Source: Streptomyces gilvus (GTDB taxonomy: Bacteria > Actinomycetota > Actinomycetes > Streptomycetales > Streptomycetaceae). From it: a stretch of 64,000 nucleotides of DNA. Positions 42,068 through 53,364 of the stretch are shown piece after piece; position 1 is the stretch's first letter, and each line of letters starts with the position of its first letter. Below the pieces are notes generated by a model, which saw nothing but the letters and a program-made list of their open reading frames with translations, ran no database searches and had not been told where the DNA came from. Made by a program: the position numbers and the translations under genes. The stretch lies in contig NZ_JAKWBE010000014.1 of assembly GCF_022513565.1 (NCBI RefSeq), forward strand, positions 161,625-225,624. Reading direction: 5' to 3'.

Positions 42068-42442
42068 GACACCCGGCCGGTTCGTTCCCGCGAACCGAAG
42101 AAGCGCGGCCGCCGCCCGGCCCGGGGCCACCTTCACAGACCGCAGAGACACAGCCGTAGGCCCGGTCCAGGGCCCACTCACGCGGGGGGAGCCACAGCCG
42201 CACGCCCTGCCGGGCCCCTCAACCCCCCGTCCCAGCCCACCCAGACGCGCCGAAGAGGAAGAGCCACCTCTGGTCGACCGGCGCTGCCTCCCGCACGCCA
42301 AGGGCCGCCCAGCGCCCGCCCCCGTCGGAGTCCACTCCCGCCCGCCAGAAGCCGCCGCCGCTCAGTCAGGGCCGACTCCCGCGCCGAAGAACCGCCGCTC
42401 CGTCCCCAGCCCGGGTCCGCCCCCGCGCCGAGGAAGCACGCC
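42068..42442. other. C-rich intergenic stretch, no gene seen
   Basis: 375 bases, strongly C-rich on the + strand with few G except in repeats. The word CGAAGA or CGAGGA in the setting CGCGCCGAAGA recurs near 42093, 42246, 42380 and 42425. No frame on either strand looks coding. It separates two convergent genes and may simply be decaying sequence. Confidence 0.45.
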
Positions 42443-44371
42443 TCAGCCCAGCCCGGAGTCACCCTCACCCCCATCCGGACGCAACCGCACGCCCGTCATC
42501 AGGACGTCCAGACCCCGCCGCGTCGTCGCCAGGACCACCCGGTCGCCCGCGGCCAGCACCCGCCCCTGTGCCGGACGCCAGTCGAAGTCCGTACGGTCGG
42601 GGTGAAGTGTGTCGGAGCCCTCCACGGCCGCCGATCCGGGCAGCGGACCTCGCGCGGCCCCCACGGCCAGCACCCGCCACTCGTTCTCCCGGAACGCCTC
42701 GTGCACCGACCGGCCCTCCAGCTCGGGGTGCCCCGCCACGTCCACGCAGGTGAACAGCAGCGACCCCCGCTCCACCGGCATCACCCCCAGCACATGGCGG
42801 CCCATCATCGCCGCGGCGAAAGAGGGCGCAGCCAGCGCCGAAACGCTTCTGCTGCGGGTGAGGGCGTCCGGGTAGGAGGCGCGCAGGGTGCGCTGCACGG
42901 TCGCCGCGAACGCGTCGTCGTACAGCCGCGTCACCACCCGCACCGCGGGGTTGGTCTCCCGGACGGCCATGACGATGTCGAGGTTCTGGCCGTCGTCGCG
43001 GGTGAGGACGAGCAGCGAGCCGCTCTGCCGGACACGGGCCCGTTCGAGCACGGCCGGCTCCGTGGCGTCCTCCAGCAGCAGCGGGATGCCGAGCCGGCGG
43101 GCGAGGGCGACGCCCCGGGCGCGCGGGTCGCGTTCGATGGCGACGACCTGGTGCCCGGTGGCGTGCAGCCGGTCGAGGACGCGGGTGCCGACCATGCCCA
43201 GGCCGACCAGGACGATGTGGCCGTCCACGTCGTCGTCGGGCGGATGGCTCGCGGAGGCGGTACGGAAGGCGTCGGTCGCGTTCACCGTCGCGGCGACGAC
43301 GAGCGGAAGGACGGCCAACCCGACGAAACCGGCGAGCAGTTGGAGCACCCGACGGGCCACCGACTCCTCGGTGGCCGGGTCGCCCATGGTGAAGATGTCC
43401 AGCAACGGCAGGTAGACGTTCTTCCACCACGGGCGCTCGTCGGCGAAGAGCGCGGTCGCCGTCGACAGCCCGGCCACCACCGCCGCCAACGCCCCGTACA
43501 CAGCCACGAGTTGGTGGGAGAGGAAGACCTTCCACGGCAGATGGGCGAGGCGCGCCCGCACCCAGCTGCGCGGGCGGAAGCGCCGGGTCCGCGCGGTCTG
43601 TTCGGCCGCGAGGTGGCTGACCTCCTCCAGCATCAGCCGGCCGTGCGTGAACTGCCGGTGGTACGCGGTCCGGTCGTCGGGCAGCAACCGTATGCCGTCC
43701 TCCCCCGTGGTCTCCGCGCTGTCCTGGCTCGCGGGATCGTCCTGGTGGGCGCCGGACAGGACGGCGAGCGTGGCCAGGTCGGTGGTGTGCGGCGGCGTAC
43801 CGGCGCGGCGTACGACCCCGCGGAAGACCTTCCCCTCGACCTGGAGGGTGTGCCCGTGGCCCACCGCGGCGGCCGCCACCAGTTCCGGTACGGCGGTGTC
43901 GGCGTCGGACAGCACCGTGGTGGAGGTGTCCTCGCCGAGGTCGTCGCACAGCCCCGCCGCCCGGTCCAGCAGGCGCTCCAGATGCCGGCCGCGCTCACGG
44001 TCGAACATCCGCACCACCAGCCGCACCGAGGGGTTCACGGTCCTGGCCAGCAGGGCGCCCGTCATGTTGACCTGGTCGTCGCGGTAGGTGAGGGCGAGCG
44101 CGGCGGCCCGCTCGACGCCCGCCGCGCGCAGCGTCCGCTCGTCGGGGCGGGCGGAGAGGTGCAGTTCGACCGGCGAGTCCGGGTCCTGGTGCAGCGCGGC
44201 GATCCGCGCGCCGTGCTCGTCGCTCGTGGAGGGCAGCACGACGGTGACCATCTCGCCGCACACGGCGTCCAGTTCGACGGCGAGCCGGTGTGCGAGTCCG
44301 TCGTCGCCGCAGATCACCATGTGCTGCGATCTCTGACCGGCTGGGGTGCGGGCGGGGAGAGTTGTCGTCAC
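42443..44371 (-). CDS. Two-RCK (TrkA-N) membrane protein, channel-like
   Basis: The product has about 642 residues if started at GTG 44371; GTG 44395 or ATG 44320 are alternatives as no ribosome site stands out. An N-terminal Rossmann domain (MVICGDDGLAHRLAVELDA) is followed at roughly 285-310 and 340-362 by two membrane spans, then a second RCK domain (IVLVGLGMVGTRVLDRL). This layout is that of K+ channels with tandem RCK domains. Between the spans the filter TVGYGD is missing; DIFTMGDPA (326-333) takes its place. It may gate another ion or act as a regulator. Confidence 0.8.
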   Translation of the reverse strand: MTTTLPARTPAGQRSQHMVICGDDGLAHRLAVELDAVCGEMVTVVLPSTSDEHGARIAALHQDPDSPVELHLSARPDERTLRAAGVERAAALALTYRDDQVNMTGALLARTVNPSVRLVVRMFDRERGRHLERLLDRAAGLCDDLGEDTSTTVLSDADTAVPELVAAAAVGHGHTLQVEGKVFRGVVRRAGTPPHTTDLATLAVLSGAHQDDPASQDSAETTGEDGIRLLPDDRTAYHRQFTHGRLMLEEVSHLAAEQTARTRRFRPRSWVRARLAHLPWKVFLSHQLVAVYGALAAVVAGLSTATALFADERPWWKNVYLPLLDIFTMGDPATEESVARRVLQLLAGFVGLAVLPLVVAATVNATDAFRTASASHPPDDDVDGHIVLVGLGMVGTRVLDRLHATGHQVVAIERDPRARGVALARRLGIPLLLEDATEPAVLERARVRQSGSLLVLTRDDGQNLDIVMAVRETNPAVRVVTRLYDDAFAATVQRTLRASYPDALTRSRSVSALAAPSFAAAMMGRHVLGVMPVERGSLLFTCVDVAGHPELEGRSVHEAFRENEWRVLAVGAARGPLPGSAAVEGSDTLHPDRTDFDWRPAQGRVLAAGDRVVLATTRRGLDVLMTGVRLRPDGGEGDSGLG

Positions 44372-44425
44372 ATGAGGCTGAACGGCGGGGATCACGAGGA
44401 CTGTTCCAGCCGTGTACCTGACAGC

Positions 44426-44455
44426 ATCCAAGATTGCGTCAAGATCACGCCAAGG
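44426..44455 (+). promoter_or_regulatory. Three CGTCAAG-type boxes with an exact 11-bp period
   Basis: ATCCAAGA (44426), CGTCAAGA (44437) and CGCCAAGG (44448) are spaced 11 and 11 bp. They lie near the RCK start and read toward the antiporter gene. Confidence 0.6.
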
Positions 44456-44500
44456 CGAGCGAGTGGCGCCCCTGCCGGGCCCGCGGCACCCCCGCCCGGC

Positions 44501-44571
44501 CCCTGACGCGTTCTTGGCGCCGCTGACGAGCACATTGACCCTGTCTTGACGGGACGCCGCCGGGATAGGGT
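44501..44571. promoter_or_regulatory. Array of CGTCA boxes and antiporter promoter
   Basis: On the - strand, boxes CGTCAAGA (44551), GGTCAATG (44540), CGTCAGCG (44528), CGCCAAGA (44519) and CGTCAGGG (44508) follow with steps of 11, 12, 9 and 11 bp. A + strand -10 element TAGGGT lies at 44566-44571; TTGACG overlaps the boxes 14 bp before it, an arrangement typical of activator-dependent promoters. Confidence 0.55.
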
Positions 44572-44643
44572 GAAACCGGTGTGCCGGGAAGTCTGGTCGG
44601 CAGGGAGCCGCGGTGGCCCCCTTCTGAGCCCCAGGGGGACGGC

Positions 44644-46215
44644 ATGCGCGGCGTCGGCACGGTTCTCTCACTGGTCGTCCTGGCCACGGTCGTGGCGACC
44701 TTCGCCCGCCGCTGGCGCATCCCCGCCCCCTCCCTGCTCGTCGTCGCCGGCCTCGCCGTCGCCCTGCTGCCCGGAACCCCGCGGATCGAGATCAGCCCCG
44801 ACGTCATCGGCCTGGTCGTCCTGCCGCCCCTGCTGTACGCCAGCGCTGAGGAACTGTCCTGGCGCGAGCTGCGCGCGGTGTGGAAGCCGGTCGGGATCCT
44901 CTCCATCGGCCTGGTGCTGGCGTCCGCGGCGGCTGTCGGAGCGGTCGCCTCGCTGCTCACGCCGCTGCCGTGGCAGATGGCGTTCGTCCTCGGCGCGGTC
45001 CTGGCCAGCACCGATCCCGTCGCGGTCACCGCGCTCGGCCGCCGGCTCGCCCTGCCGCCCCGGGTGCAGGTCCTGGTGCAGGCGGAGAGCCTGTTCAACG
45101 ACGCCACCTCACTCGTCCTGTTCCGGGTCGCGGCGAGCGTGGCGGTGGCCTCCGCCGCGGCGAACTGGAGCGGTGCGGGCGGTGAGTTCGTCGTCCTCGC
45201 GGGCGGCGGCACGCTGATCGGGGCGGCCGTGGCCTCCGTGGTCACACTGATCCGCCGGCGCACCGAGGACCCGGTCCTGGAGACGGTGATCGCCCTGGTC
45301 ACCCCGTACGCCGCCTACGTCCTCGCCGAGGCCGCGCACACCTCAGGCGTCACCTCGGTCGTGGTCGCCGGTGTCGTCCTGGGCGGACGCGGCGAGAGAC
45401 TCACCAACGCCCGCATCCGGCTCCAGCTGCACGCGGTCTACGGCACCGTGGTCTTCCTGCTGGAGAGCGTGGTGTTCTCCCTCATCGGCCTCGCCCTGCC
45501 GGCCCAGGTCCAGGCGCTGTCCGACCGTGACCGCTCCTGGCCGCTGTACGCCCTCGCGGTCGCCGGCACCCTGATCGCCGTACGCCTGCTGTGGCTGGCG
45601 CCGCTGTCGGCGGTGGTGCAGCGCAAGGGCGGCATGCGGCGGACGAACTGGCGGGTGCCCATGGTGCTGACCTGGGCGGGAACCCGGGGCGTCGTACCGC
45701 TGGCGGCCGCCCTGTCCATCCCGGAGACCACCAGGAGCGGCGCGGCCCTCGCCGACCGTCCGCTGGTCCTCGTACTGACCACCTCGGTCGTGGTCGTCAC
45801 CCTCGTCGTCCAGGGCTTCACCCTGGCCCCGGTCGTGCGCCGCTCCGGCATAGCCCTGGAGCCCGACCACACCGAGCGCGAGGAGGCCGCCGCCCGCTGC
45901 CGGCTGGCCGACGCGGGGATACGGCGCCTGGACGAGCTGTCGGCCCTCGAGGCGGCGCCCGACGTCGTCCTCGACCGTCTGCGCCGCGGCCTCACCGCCC
46001 GTCTCGACGACGCCCGCGACCGCCTGGCCGACCACGCGGGGACCGTGCCCGCCGAGTCCGCCGACCTGATCTACCGCCAGCTGCGCCGCGACCTGATCAC
46101 CGTCGAAGCCCTGGAACTCCAGCGCCTCTACGACGAACACGCCATCAGCGACACCACCCGCCGACGCCTCCAGCGCTCCCTGGACCTGGAGGAGGCACGC
46201 CTCACGGACATCTGA
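44644..46215 (+). CDS. CPA1-family Na+(K+)/H+ antiporter
   Basis: The product has 523 residues from ATG 44644 (GGGGGAC upstream). The GTG at 44581 would be nine bases after the TAGGGT element and is an alternative leaderless start. Some 12 membrane spans are seen. FVLGAVLASTDPVAVTALGR holds the Asp pair region of CPA1 exchangers, and QAESLFNDATSLVLF the conserved ND motif. A C-terminal cytoplasmic tail of about 110 residues may be regulatory. It exports Na+ or K+ in exchange for protons. Confidence 0.9.
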   Translation: MRGVGTVLSLVVLATVVATFARRWRIPAPSLLVVAGLAVALLPGTPRIEISPDVIGLVVLPPLLYASAEELSWRELRAVWKPVGILSIGLVLASAAAVGAVASLLTPLPWQMAFVLGAVLASTDPVAVTALGRRLALPPRVQVLVQAESLFNDATSLVLFRVAASVAVASAAANWSGAGGEFVVLAGGGTLIGAAVASVVTLIRRRTEDPVLETVIALVTPYAAYVLAEAAHTSGVTSVVVAGVVLGGRGERLTNARIRLQLHAVYGTVVFLLESVVFSLIGLALPAQVQALSDRDRSWPLYALAVAGTLIAVRLLWLAPLSAVVQRKGGMRRTNWRVPMVLTWAGTRGVVPLAAALSIPETTRSGAALADRPLVLVLTTSVVVVTLVVQGFTLAPVVRRSGIALEPDHTEREEAAARCRLADAGIRRLDELSALEAAPDVVLDRLRRGLTARLDDARDRLADHAGTVPAESADLIYRQLRRDLITVEALELQRLYDEHAISDTTRRRLQRSLDLEEARLTDI

Positions 46216-46340
46216 GCGCCCCCGCCATGACAGAGGGTGTCCACAGGGCGGGACGCGGCCTCGCCCCCCATACGGCCCAGAACTCGGTGAACCCGTACAA
46301 GTGGGTCCGACACAGGTCCGTCAACGCCCCTGCCAGCGAG

Positions 46341-46368
46341 TCTTAACGCAAGATTGACGCTCTTGACC
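46341..46368. promoter_or_regulatory. TTGAC-type boxes before the second APC permease
   Basis: TCTTAACG (46341), GATTGACG (46352) and TCTTGACC (46361), steps 11 and 9 bp. They match the reverse complement of CGTCAAG, so their orientation to the gene is opposite to the KimA-like case. Confidence 0.5.
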
Positions 46369-46468
46369 GTCTCATTCGTGGGCCCACACGTAACTCTCCG
46401 CTTACGCTGGTGCCGCCGTCCGCGTGATGGCCAGAACCGCACGACGGCCCGCACATCAGGAGCACCCG

Positions 46469-48415
46469 ATGGCCACGACCGAACACCCTCCCAGTCGTAT
46501 GCGCGCCTGGATGCTGGAGGGGCTGTCCGACATGGGCAAGGGGATCCAGCAGGCCCCGCACGCCCTGCCGGAGCCCCCGCACAAGGGCCAGCGCTGGTAC
46601 CGGGTCATGTGTCTGACCGGTGTGGACTACTTCTCGACCCTCGGCTACCAGCCCGGCATCGCTGCCCTGGCGGCCGGTCTGCTCTCACCGGTCGCGACCA
46701 TCGTGCTCGTGATCGTGACCCTGGCCGGCGCCCTGCCGGTCTACCGCCGGGTCGCCGAGGAGAGCCCGCACGGCGAGGGCTCGATCGCCATGCTGGAGCG
46801 GCTGCTGTCGTTCTGGCAGGGCAAGCTGTTCGTCCTCGCCCTGCTCGGCTTCGCCGCCACCGACTTCCTCATCACCATCACCCTCTCGGCCGCGGACGCC
46901 TCGACCCACCTCGTCGAGAACCCGCACCTGACCAGCACCCTGCACGGCCAGCAGATGGTGATCACCCTGATCCTGGTCGCCCTGCTCGGCGCGGTCTTCC
47001 TCAAGGGCTTCCTGGAGGCGATCGGCGTCGCGGTGGCCCTGGTGGTCGCCTACCTCGGGCTCAACGCCGTGGTCGTGGCCGTCGGCTTCTGGCACGTCCT
47101 CACCGAGGGCCATGTGGTCACCGACTGGACCAGCGCCCTCACCGCGGAGCACGGGAACGTCTTCGCCATGATCGGCGTCTCCCTGCTGGTCTTCCCGAAG
47201 CTGGCGCTCGGCCTGTCCGGCTTCGAGACCGGCGTCGCGGTCATGCCGCACGTGCAGGGCGACCCCGGTGACACCGAGGAGAACCCCAAGGGCCGTATCC
47301 GGGACACCAAGAAGCTCCTGACGACCGCCGCCCTGATCATGAGCGTCTTCCTGATCGCCACCAGCTTCATCACCACGGTGCTGATCCCGGAGAAGGAGTT
47401 CAAGAACGGCGGCCAGGCCAACGGCCGCGCCCTGGCCTACCTCGCGCACCAGTACCTGGGCGGCGCCTTCGGCACGGTCTACGACGTCTCGACCATCGCC
47501 ATCCTGTGGTTCGCCGGCGCCTCCGCGATGGCCGGCCTGCTCAACCTGATGCCGCGCTACCTGCCCCGCTACGGCATGGCCCCGCACTGGGCCCGCGCCG
47601 TACGGCCCATGGTCATCGTCTTCACCCTGATCGCCTTCCTGGTCACCTGGATCTTCGACGCGAACGTCGACGCCCAGGGCGGCGCCTACGCCACCGGCGT
47701 CCTGGTTCTCATGTCCTCGGCCGCGATCGCGGTGACCATCGCCGCCCGACGCGCGGGCCAGCGCGGCTGGACCATCGGCTTCGGCATCGTCTCGGCGGTC
47801 CTGCTCTACGTCACCGGCGCGAACGTCGTCGAACGCCCGGACGGCGTCAAGATCGGCGCCTGCTTCATCGCGGGCATCATCCTCGTCTCCCTGCTGTCCC
47901 GGCTGGCCCGCGCCTTCGAGCTGCGCGTCACGCACGTCGAGCTCGACGACATGGCGGAACGATTCATCCGGGACATGTCCAGCCGGAAGATACGGCTCAT
48001 CGCCAACGAGCCCGGCCGACGTGACAAGGCCGAGTACCGCGACAAGATCGAGCAGATCCGCGCCGACAACGACATCCCCGGCGAGGACTTCGTCTTCGTG
48101 GAGGTCACGGTCACCGACCCGTCCGAGTTCGAGGCGGGCCTGACGGTCCACGGCGAGGTCCTGCACAACCGCTACCGCGTCCTGACCCTGGAGTCCTCCT
48201 CCATCCCCAACGCCCTGGCCGCCCTCGCCCTCCACGTCCGCGACAGCACGAACTGCATCCCGCACATCTACTTCGAGTGGACCGAGGGCACCCCCTTCGC
48301 CAACTTCCTGCGCTTCTTCCTCTTCGGCCAGGGCGAGGTCGCCCCGGTCACCCGGGAGGTCCTCCGGGAGGCGGAACCGGACCGCGTACGGCGACCCCGG
48401 GTGCACACTGGTTGA
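46469..48415 (+). CDS. APC-family permease, KUP/KimA-related
   Basis: The product has 648 residues from ATG 46469, with CAGGAG six bases upstream. Text near the N-terminus is GVDYFSTLGYQPGIAALAAG, then YRRVAEESPHGEGSIAMLER and FAATDFLITITLSAADASTH. About 12 spans are followed by a cytoplasmic domain of about 150 residues (FIRDMSSRKIRLIANEPG onwards). It is a second, divergent member of the superfamily within 7 kb of the KimA-like one. It is probably also an ion or amino acid importer; K+ is favoured by the neighbourhood. Confidence 0.82.
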   Translation: MATTEHPPSRMRAWMLEGLSDMGKGIQQAPHALPEPPHKGQRWYRVMCLTGVDYFSTLGYQPGIAALAAGLLSPVATIVLVIVTLAGALPVYRRVAEESPHGEGSIAMLERLLSFWQGKLFVLALLGFAATDFLITITLSAADASTHLVENPHLTSTLHGQQMVITLILVALLGAVFLKGFLEAIGVAVALVVAYLGLNAVVVAVGFWHVLTEGHVVTDWTSALTAEHGNVFAMIGVSLLVFPKLALGLSGFETGVAVMPHVQGDPGDTEENPKGRIRDTKKLLTTAALIMSVFLIATSFITTVLIPEKEFKNGGQANGRALAYLAHQYLGGAFGTVYDVSTIAILWFAGASAMAGLLNLMPRYLPRYGMAPHWARAVRPMVIVFTLIAFLVTWIFDANVDAQGGAYATGVLVLMSSAAIAVTIAARRAGQRGWTIGFGIVSAVLLYVTGANVVERPDGVKIGACFIAGIILVSLLSRLARAFELRVTHVELDDMAERFIRDMSSRKIRLIANEPGRRDKAEYRDKIEQIRADNDIPGEDFVFVEVTVTDPSEFEAGLTVHGEVLHNRYRVLTLESSSIPNALAALALHVRDSTNCIPHIYFEWTEGTPFANFLRFFLFGQGEVAPVTREVLREAEPDRVRRPRVHTG

Positions 48416-48444
48416 GCGCGCCCGCCCTCTCCGCGTAAGGAAAC

Positions 48445-48516
48445 CGTCAAGAAGGCGGCGTACCGCGTCAGGGCCCCGTCAGCGGCGGCGCCAAGCCGTC
48501 GAGGGCGCCCTACCGT
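48445..48516 (+). promoter_or_regulatory. CGTCA boxes and leaderless promoter of the second small membrane protein
   Basis: CGTCAAGA (48445), CGTCAGGG (48466) and CGTCAGCG (48477), then CGCCAAGC (48489), precede TACCGT (48511-48516), with the ATG six bases later. The first three boxes have the same 0/21/32 spacing as at 41419. Confidence 0.65.
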
Positions 48517-48522
48517 CGGCAC

Positions 48523-49041
48523 ATGCCCAGCAGCAGACGTCCGAGCCCGGTCGGGGACCGCCACTGGCGCGGCAGTGCCCGGCTCGCCGCGGGCTGCGCC
48601 GCCGCGTTCTGCGCGATGACCATGCTGGTCGACTGGGACGCGGAGACCCTGACCGCACCGCGCGCCCTGCTCTGGCTCGTCCTGTCCGCGGCCGTCTTCA
48701 CGGTCCTGCTCCCGCCCCGCGTGACCGCGGGCCCCGGCTGGCTGGCCGCCCGCGGCCCACTGCGCAGGCGCCTGGTGCGCACGGACGCCCTGATCGCCGT
48801 ACGGCAGTACAGCGGCGCCTCCTCCCATCTGGTCCTGCGCGACGCCCACGGCGGCCGGCTCGAACTCGACCCCCGTGTCCTGATGGCCGACCCCCTGCTG
48901 TGGCACGAACTCGACACGGGCGTGCGCCGCTCCATCGAGCGCGGCACCCTGCGTCAGGGCACGGAGGTGCTGCTTCGCCTCGGTCACCGGATCGACGACG
49001 AGACCGCGCAGGCCGTCCTCAGGGAGTCGGGCCTCTCCTGA
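48523..49041 (+). CDS. Two-span membrane protein, paralog of the gene at 41498
   Basis: The product has 172 residues. Two hydrophobic segments (SARLAAGCAAAFCAMTMLVD and LLWLVLSAAVFTVLLPP) precede a soluble part with HLVLRDAHGGRLELDPRVLM and LLWHELDTGVRRSIERGTL. It matches the gene at 41498 along its length. The two paralogs bracket the RCK, antiporter and APC genes and share promoter layout. Function unknown. Confidence 0.75.
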   Translation: MPSSRRPSPVGDRHWRGSARLAAGCAAAFCAMTMLVDWDAETLTAPRALLWLVLSAAVFTVLLPPRVTAGPGWLAARGPLRRRLVRTDALIAVRQYSGASSHLVLRDAHGGRLELDPRVLMADPLLWHELDTGVRRSIERGTLRQGTEVLLRLGHRIDDETAQAVLRESGLS

Positions 49042-49138
49042 CGCCGGCGCCGCGCCCTCGACCGCCCGGCGACCAGCGCCAACCTCTTCAGCAGCGGTCC
49101 ATTCCACCGGCCCCCGGCCACGCCCCTATCGTTACGGC

Positions 49139-49534
49139 ATGCAGAGCTACACGATCGGCCAGGCGGCGCGGCTGCTCGGCGTCAGCCCGGACACCGCGCG
49201 GCGCTGGGCGGACGCCGGCCGCGTGGTGACCCACCGCGACGAGGGCGGACGGCGACTCATCGACGGCCGGGACCTGGCCGCCTTCTCTGTCGAGCTCGCC
49301 AAGGCGGGCACCGGCGAGGAGGAGACCTCGTACACCTCGGTCCGCAACGCCTTCCCCGGCATCGTCACCGCGATCAAACTCGGCGACGTGGCCGCCCAGG
49401 TCGAGATCCAGGCCGGCCCGCACCGTCTGGTCTCCCTGCTGACCCGGGAGGCCGTGGAGGAACTGGGCCTGGAGGTCGGCATGGAGGCCACGGCCCGCGT
49501 GAAGTCGACGAACGTCCACATCGACCGCGTCTGA
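49139..49534 (+). CDS. TOBE-domain protein with a MerR-like HTH
   Basis: The product has 131 residues. The N-terminus YTIGQAARLLGVSPDTARRW is an excisionase/MerR-like HTH. The C-terminal half is a Mop/TOBE domain (SVRNAFPGIVTAIKLGDVAA, ending ARVKSTNVHIDRV) that binds molybdate in related proteins. It probably senses molybdate or tungstate and regulates genes. TATCGT at 49127-49132, six bases before the ATG, indicates a leaderless mRNA. Confidence 0.85.
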   Translation: MQSYTIGQAARLLGVSPDTARRWADAGRVVTHRDEGGRRLIDGRDLAAFSVELAKAGTGEEETSYTSVRNAFPGIVTAIKLGDVAAQVEIQAGPHRLVSLLTREAVEELGLEVGMEATARVKSTNVHIDRV

Positions 49535-49629
49535 CCTCCCGGCCGGAACGGCCCGCGGCGGCTACGGTGACCCGTGGGCACAAACGCCCACAGGACCCAC
49601 AAATCCCCCATCTCCCGCGAGGCCTTCCC

Positions 49630-50049
49630 ATGAGTCTGAGCATCCGCAACCAGATCCCCGGCACGGTCACCGCAGTCACCCCGGGCGAGGTCATGGCCAC
49701 CGTCAAGGTCCGCCTCACCGGCGGCCAGGAGATCACCGCGGCGATCACCCTGGAGTCCGTCGAGGAACTCGGCCTCACCGCGGGGACCGCCGTACGCGCC
49801 CTGGTGAAGTCGACGGAGGTGTCCCTCGCCACCGCGCCGGTCCAGGGAGTGTCCATCCGCAACCAACTGCCCGGCACGGTCACCGACATCGCCACCGGCG
49901 GCGCCATGGCCTCCGTGAAGGTCGCGGTCGAGGGCGGCGAACTCACCTCCGCGATCACCAGGGACGCGGCGACCGACCTGGGTCTGACGACCGGTGCGTC
50001 CGTGGTCGCCCTGATCAAGTCGACCGAGGTGTCGCTGGCCACGGCCTGA
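49630..50049 (+). CDS. Molbindin (two tandem Mop/TOBE domains)
   Basis: The product has 139 residues from ATG 49630 (GAGG upstream). It is a duplicate: SIRNQIPGTVTAVTPGEVMA ends in ALVKSTEVSLA, and SIRNQLPGTVTDIATGGAMA ends in ALIKSTEVSLA. This is the plan of di-molbindins, which store or buffer molybdate. It follows the HTH-TOBE gene after 95 bases. No mod transport genes are adjacent. Confidence 0.9.
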   Translation: MSLSIRNQIPGTVTAVTPGEVMATVKVRLTGGQEITAAITLESVEELGLTAGTAVRALVKSTEVSLATAPVQGVSIRNQLPGTVTDIATGGAMASVKVAVEGGELTSAITRDAATDLGLTTGASVVALIKSTEVSLATA

Positions 50050-50057
50050 CATGCAAA

Positions 50058-50079
50058 GGGCCCCGCCGAAGCGGGGCCC
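50058..50079. terminator. Convergent hairpin terminator
   Basis: A 9-bp stem GGGCCCCGC with GCGGGGCCC closes a CGAA loop between the molbindin and gcvP genes, eight bases past the molbindin stop. Confidence 0.75.
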
Positions 50080-50095
50080 CTCATCCACGACTGGC

Positions 50096-52981
<2,886 letters not shown>

Positions 52982-53059
52982 TTGCGGAGGCCTCCTGGTC
53001 TGACACGACCTTCGAGGGGCACCACGGCACGGGTACCCGAACGGCCTCCCCCTCTGTCA

Positions 53060-53247
53060 TCTCGACCTGAGAGCTTCACCGGGTGGCCCGAAAGCTCCCG
53101 GTTTTCACCGTCGGTGAGAGCGGAAGCCGTGACACCCGCCCTGCTTTCCAGAGTGACCTCGTCCGTGCGGTACGTGAGCCTGAGAGATTCCGGGGAGGAT
53201 TTGCTCCTTCGGCGCCTCCGGTGTCACCCGGAGGACTCTCCCGCACG
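53060..53247 (-). promoter_or_regulatory. Tandem glycine riboswitch in the gcvP leader
   Basis: Reading leftward, aptamer 1 starts GGGAGAG (about 53246), contains GGCGCCGAAGGAGCAA and ends CCGGAATCTCTCAGG. Aptamer 2 follows with GCTCTCACCGACGG, AAAACCGGGAGC and GGTGAAGCTCTCAGG (to about 53065). These are the conserved cores of the two glycine-binding aptamers. Some 80 bases separate them from the start codon. The upstream bases 53248-53364 hold the divergent promoters; TTGACA at 53261 is a candidate -35 for the PRC gene. Confidence 0.92.
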
Positions 53248-53364
53248 GGGTCATCAGCCGTTGACAGAGTACCAGTGCGCTCTACAGCCCGGCTCGAGTG
53301 GCCGCGTCGCCCGATGTGCACTTTCGTAGTGCTTACGGATGAGTCGCGACCATGTGGAGGGCCC

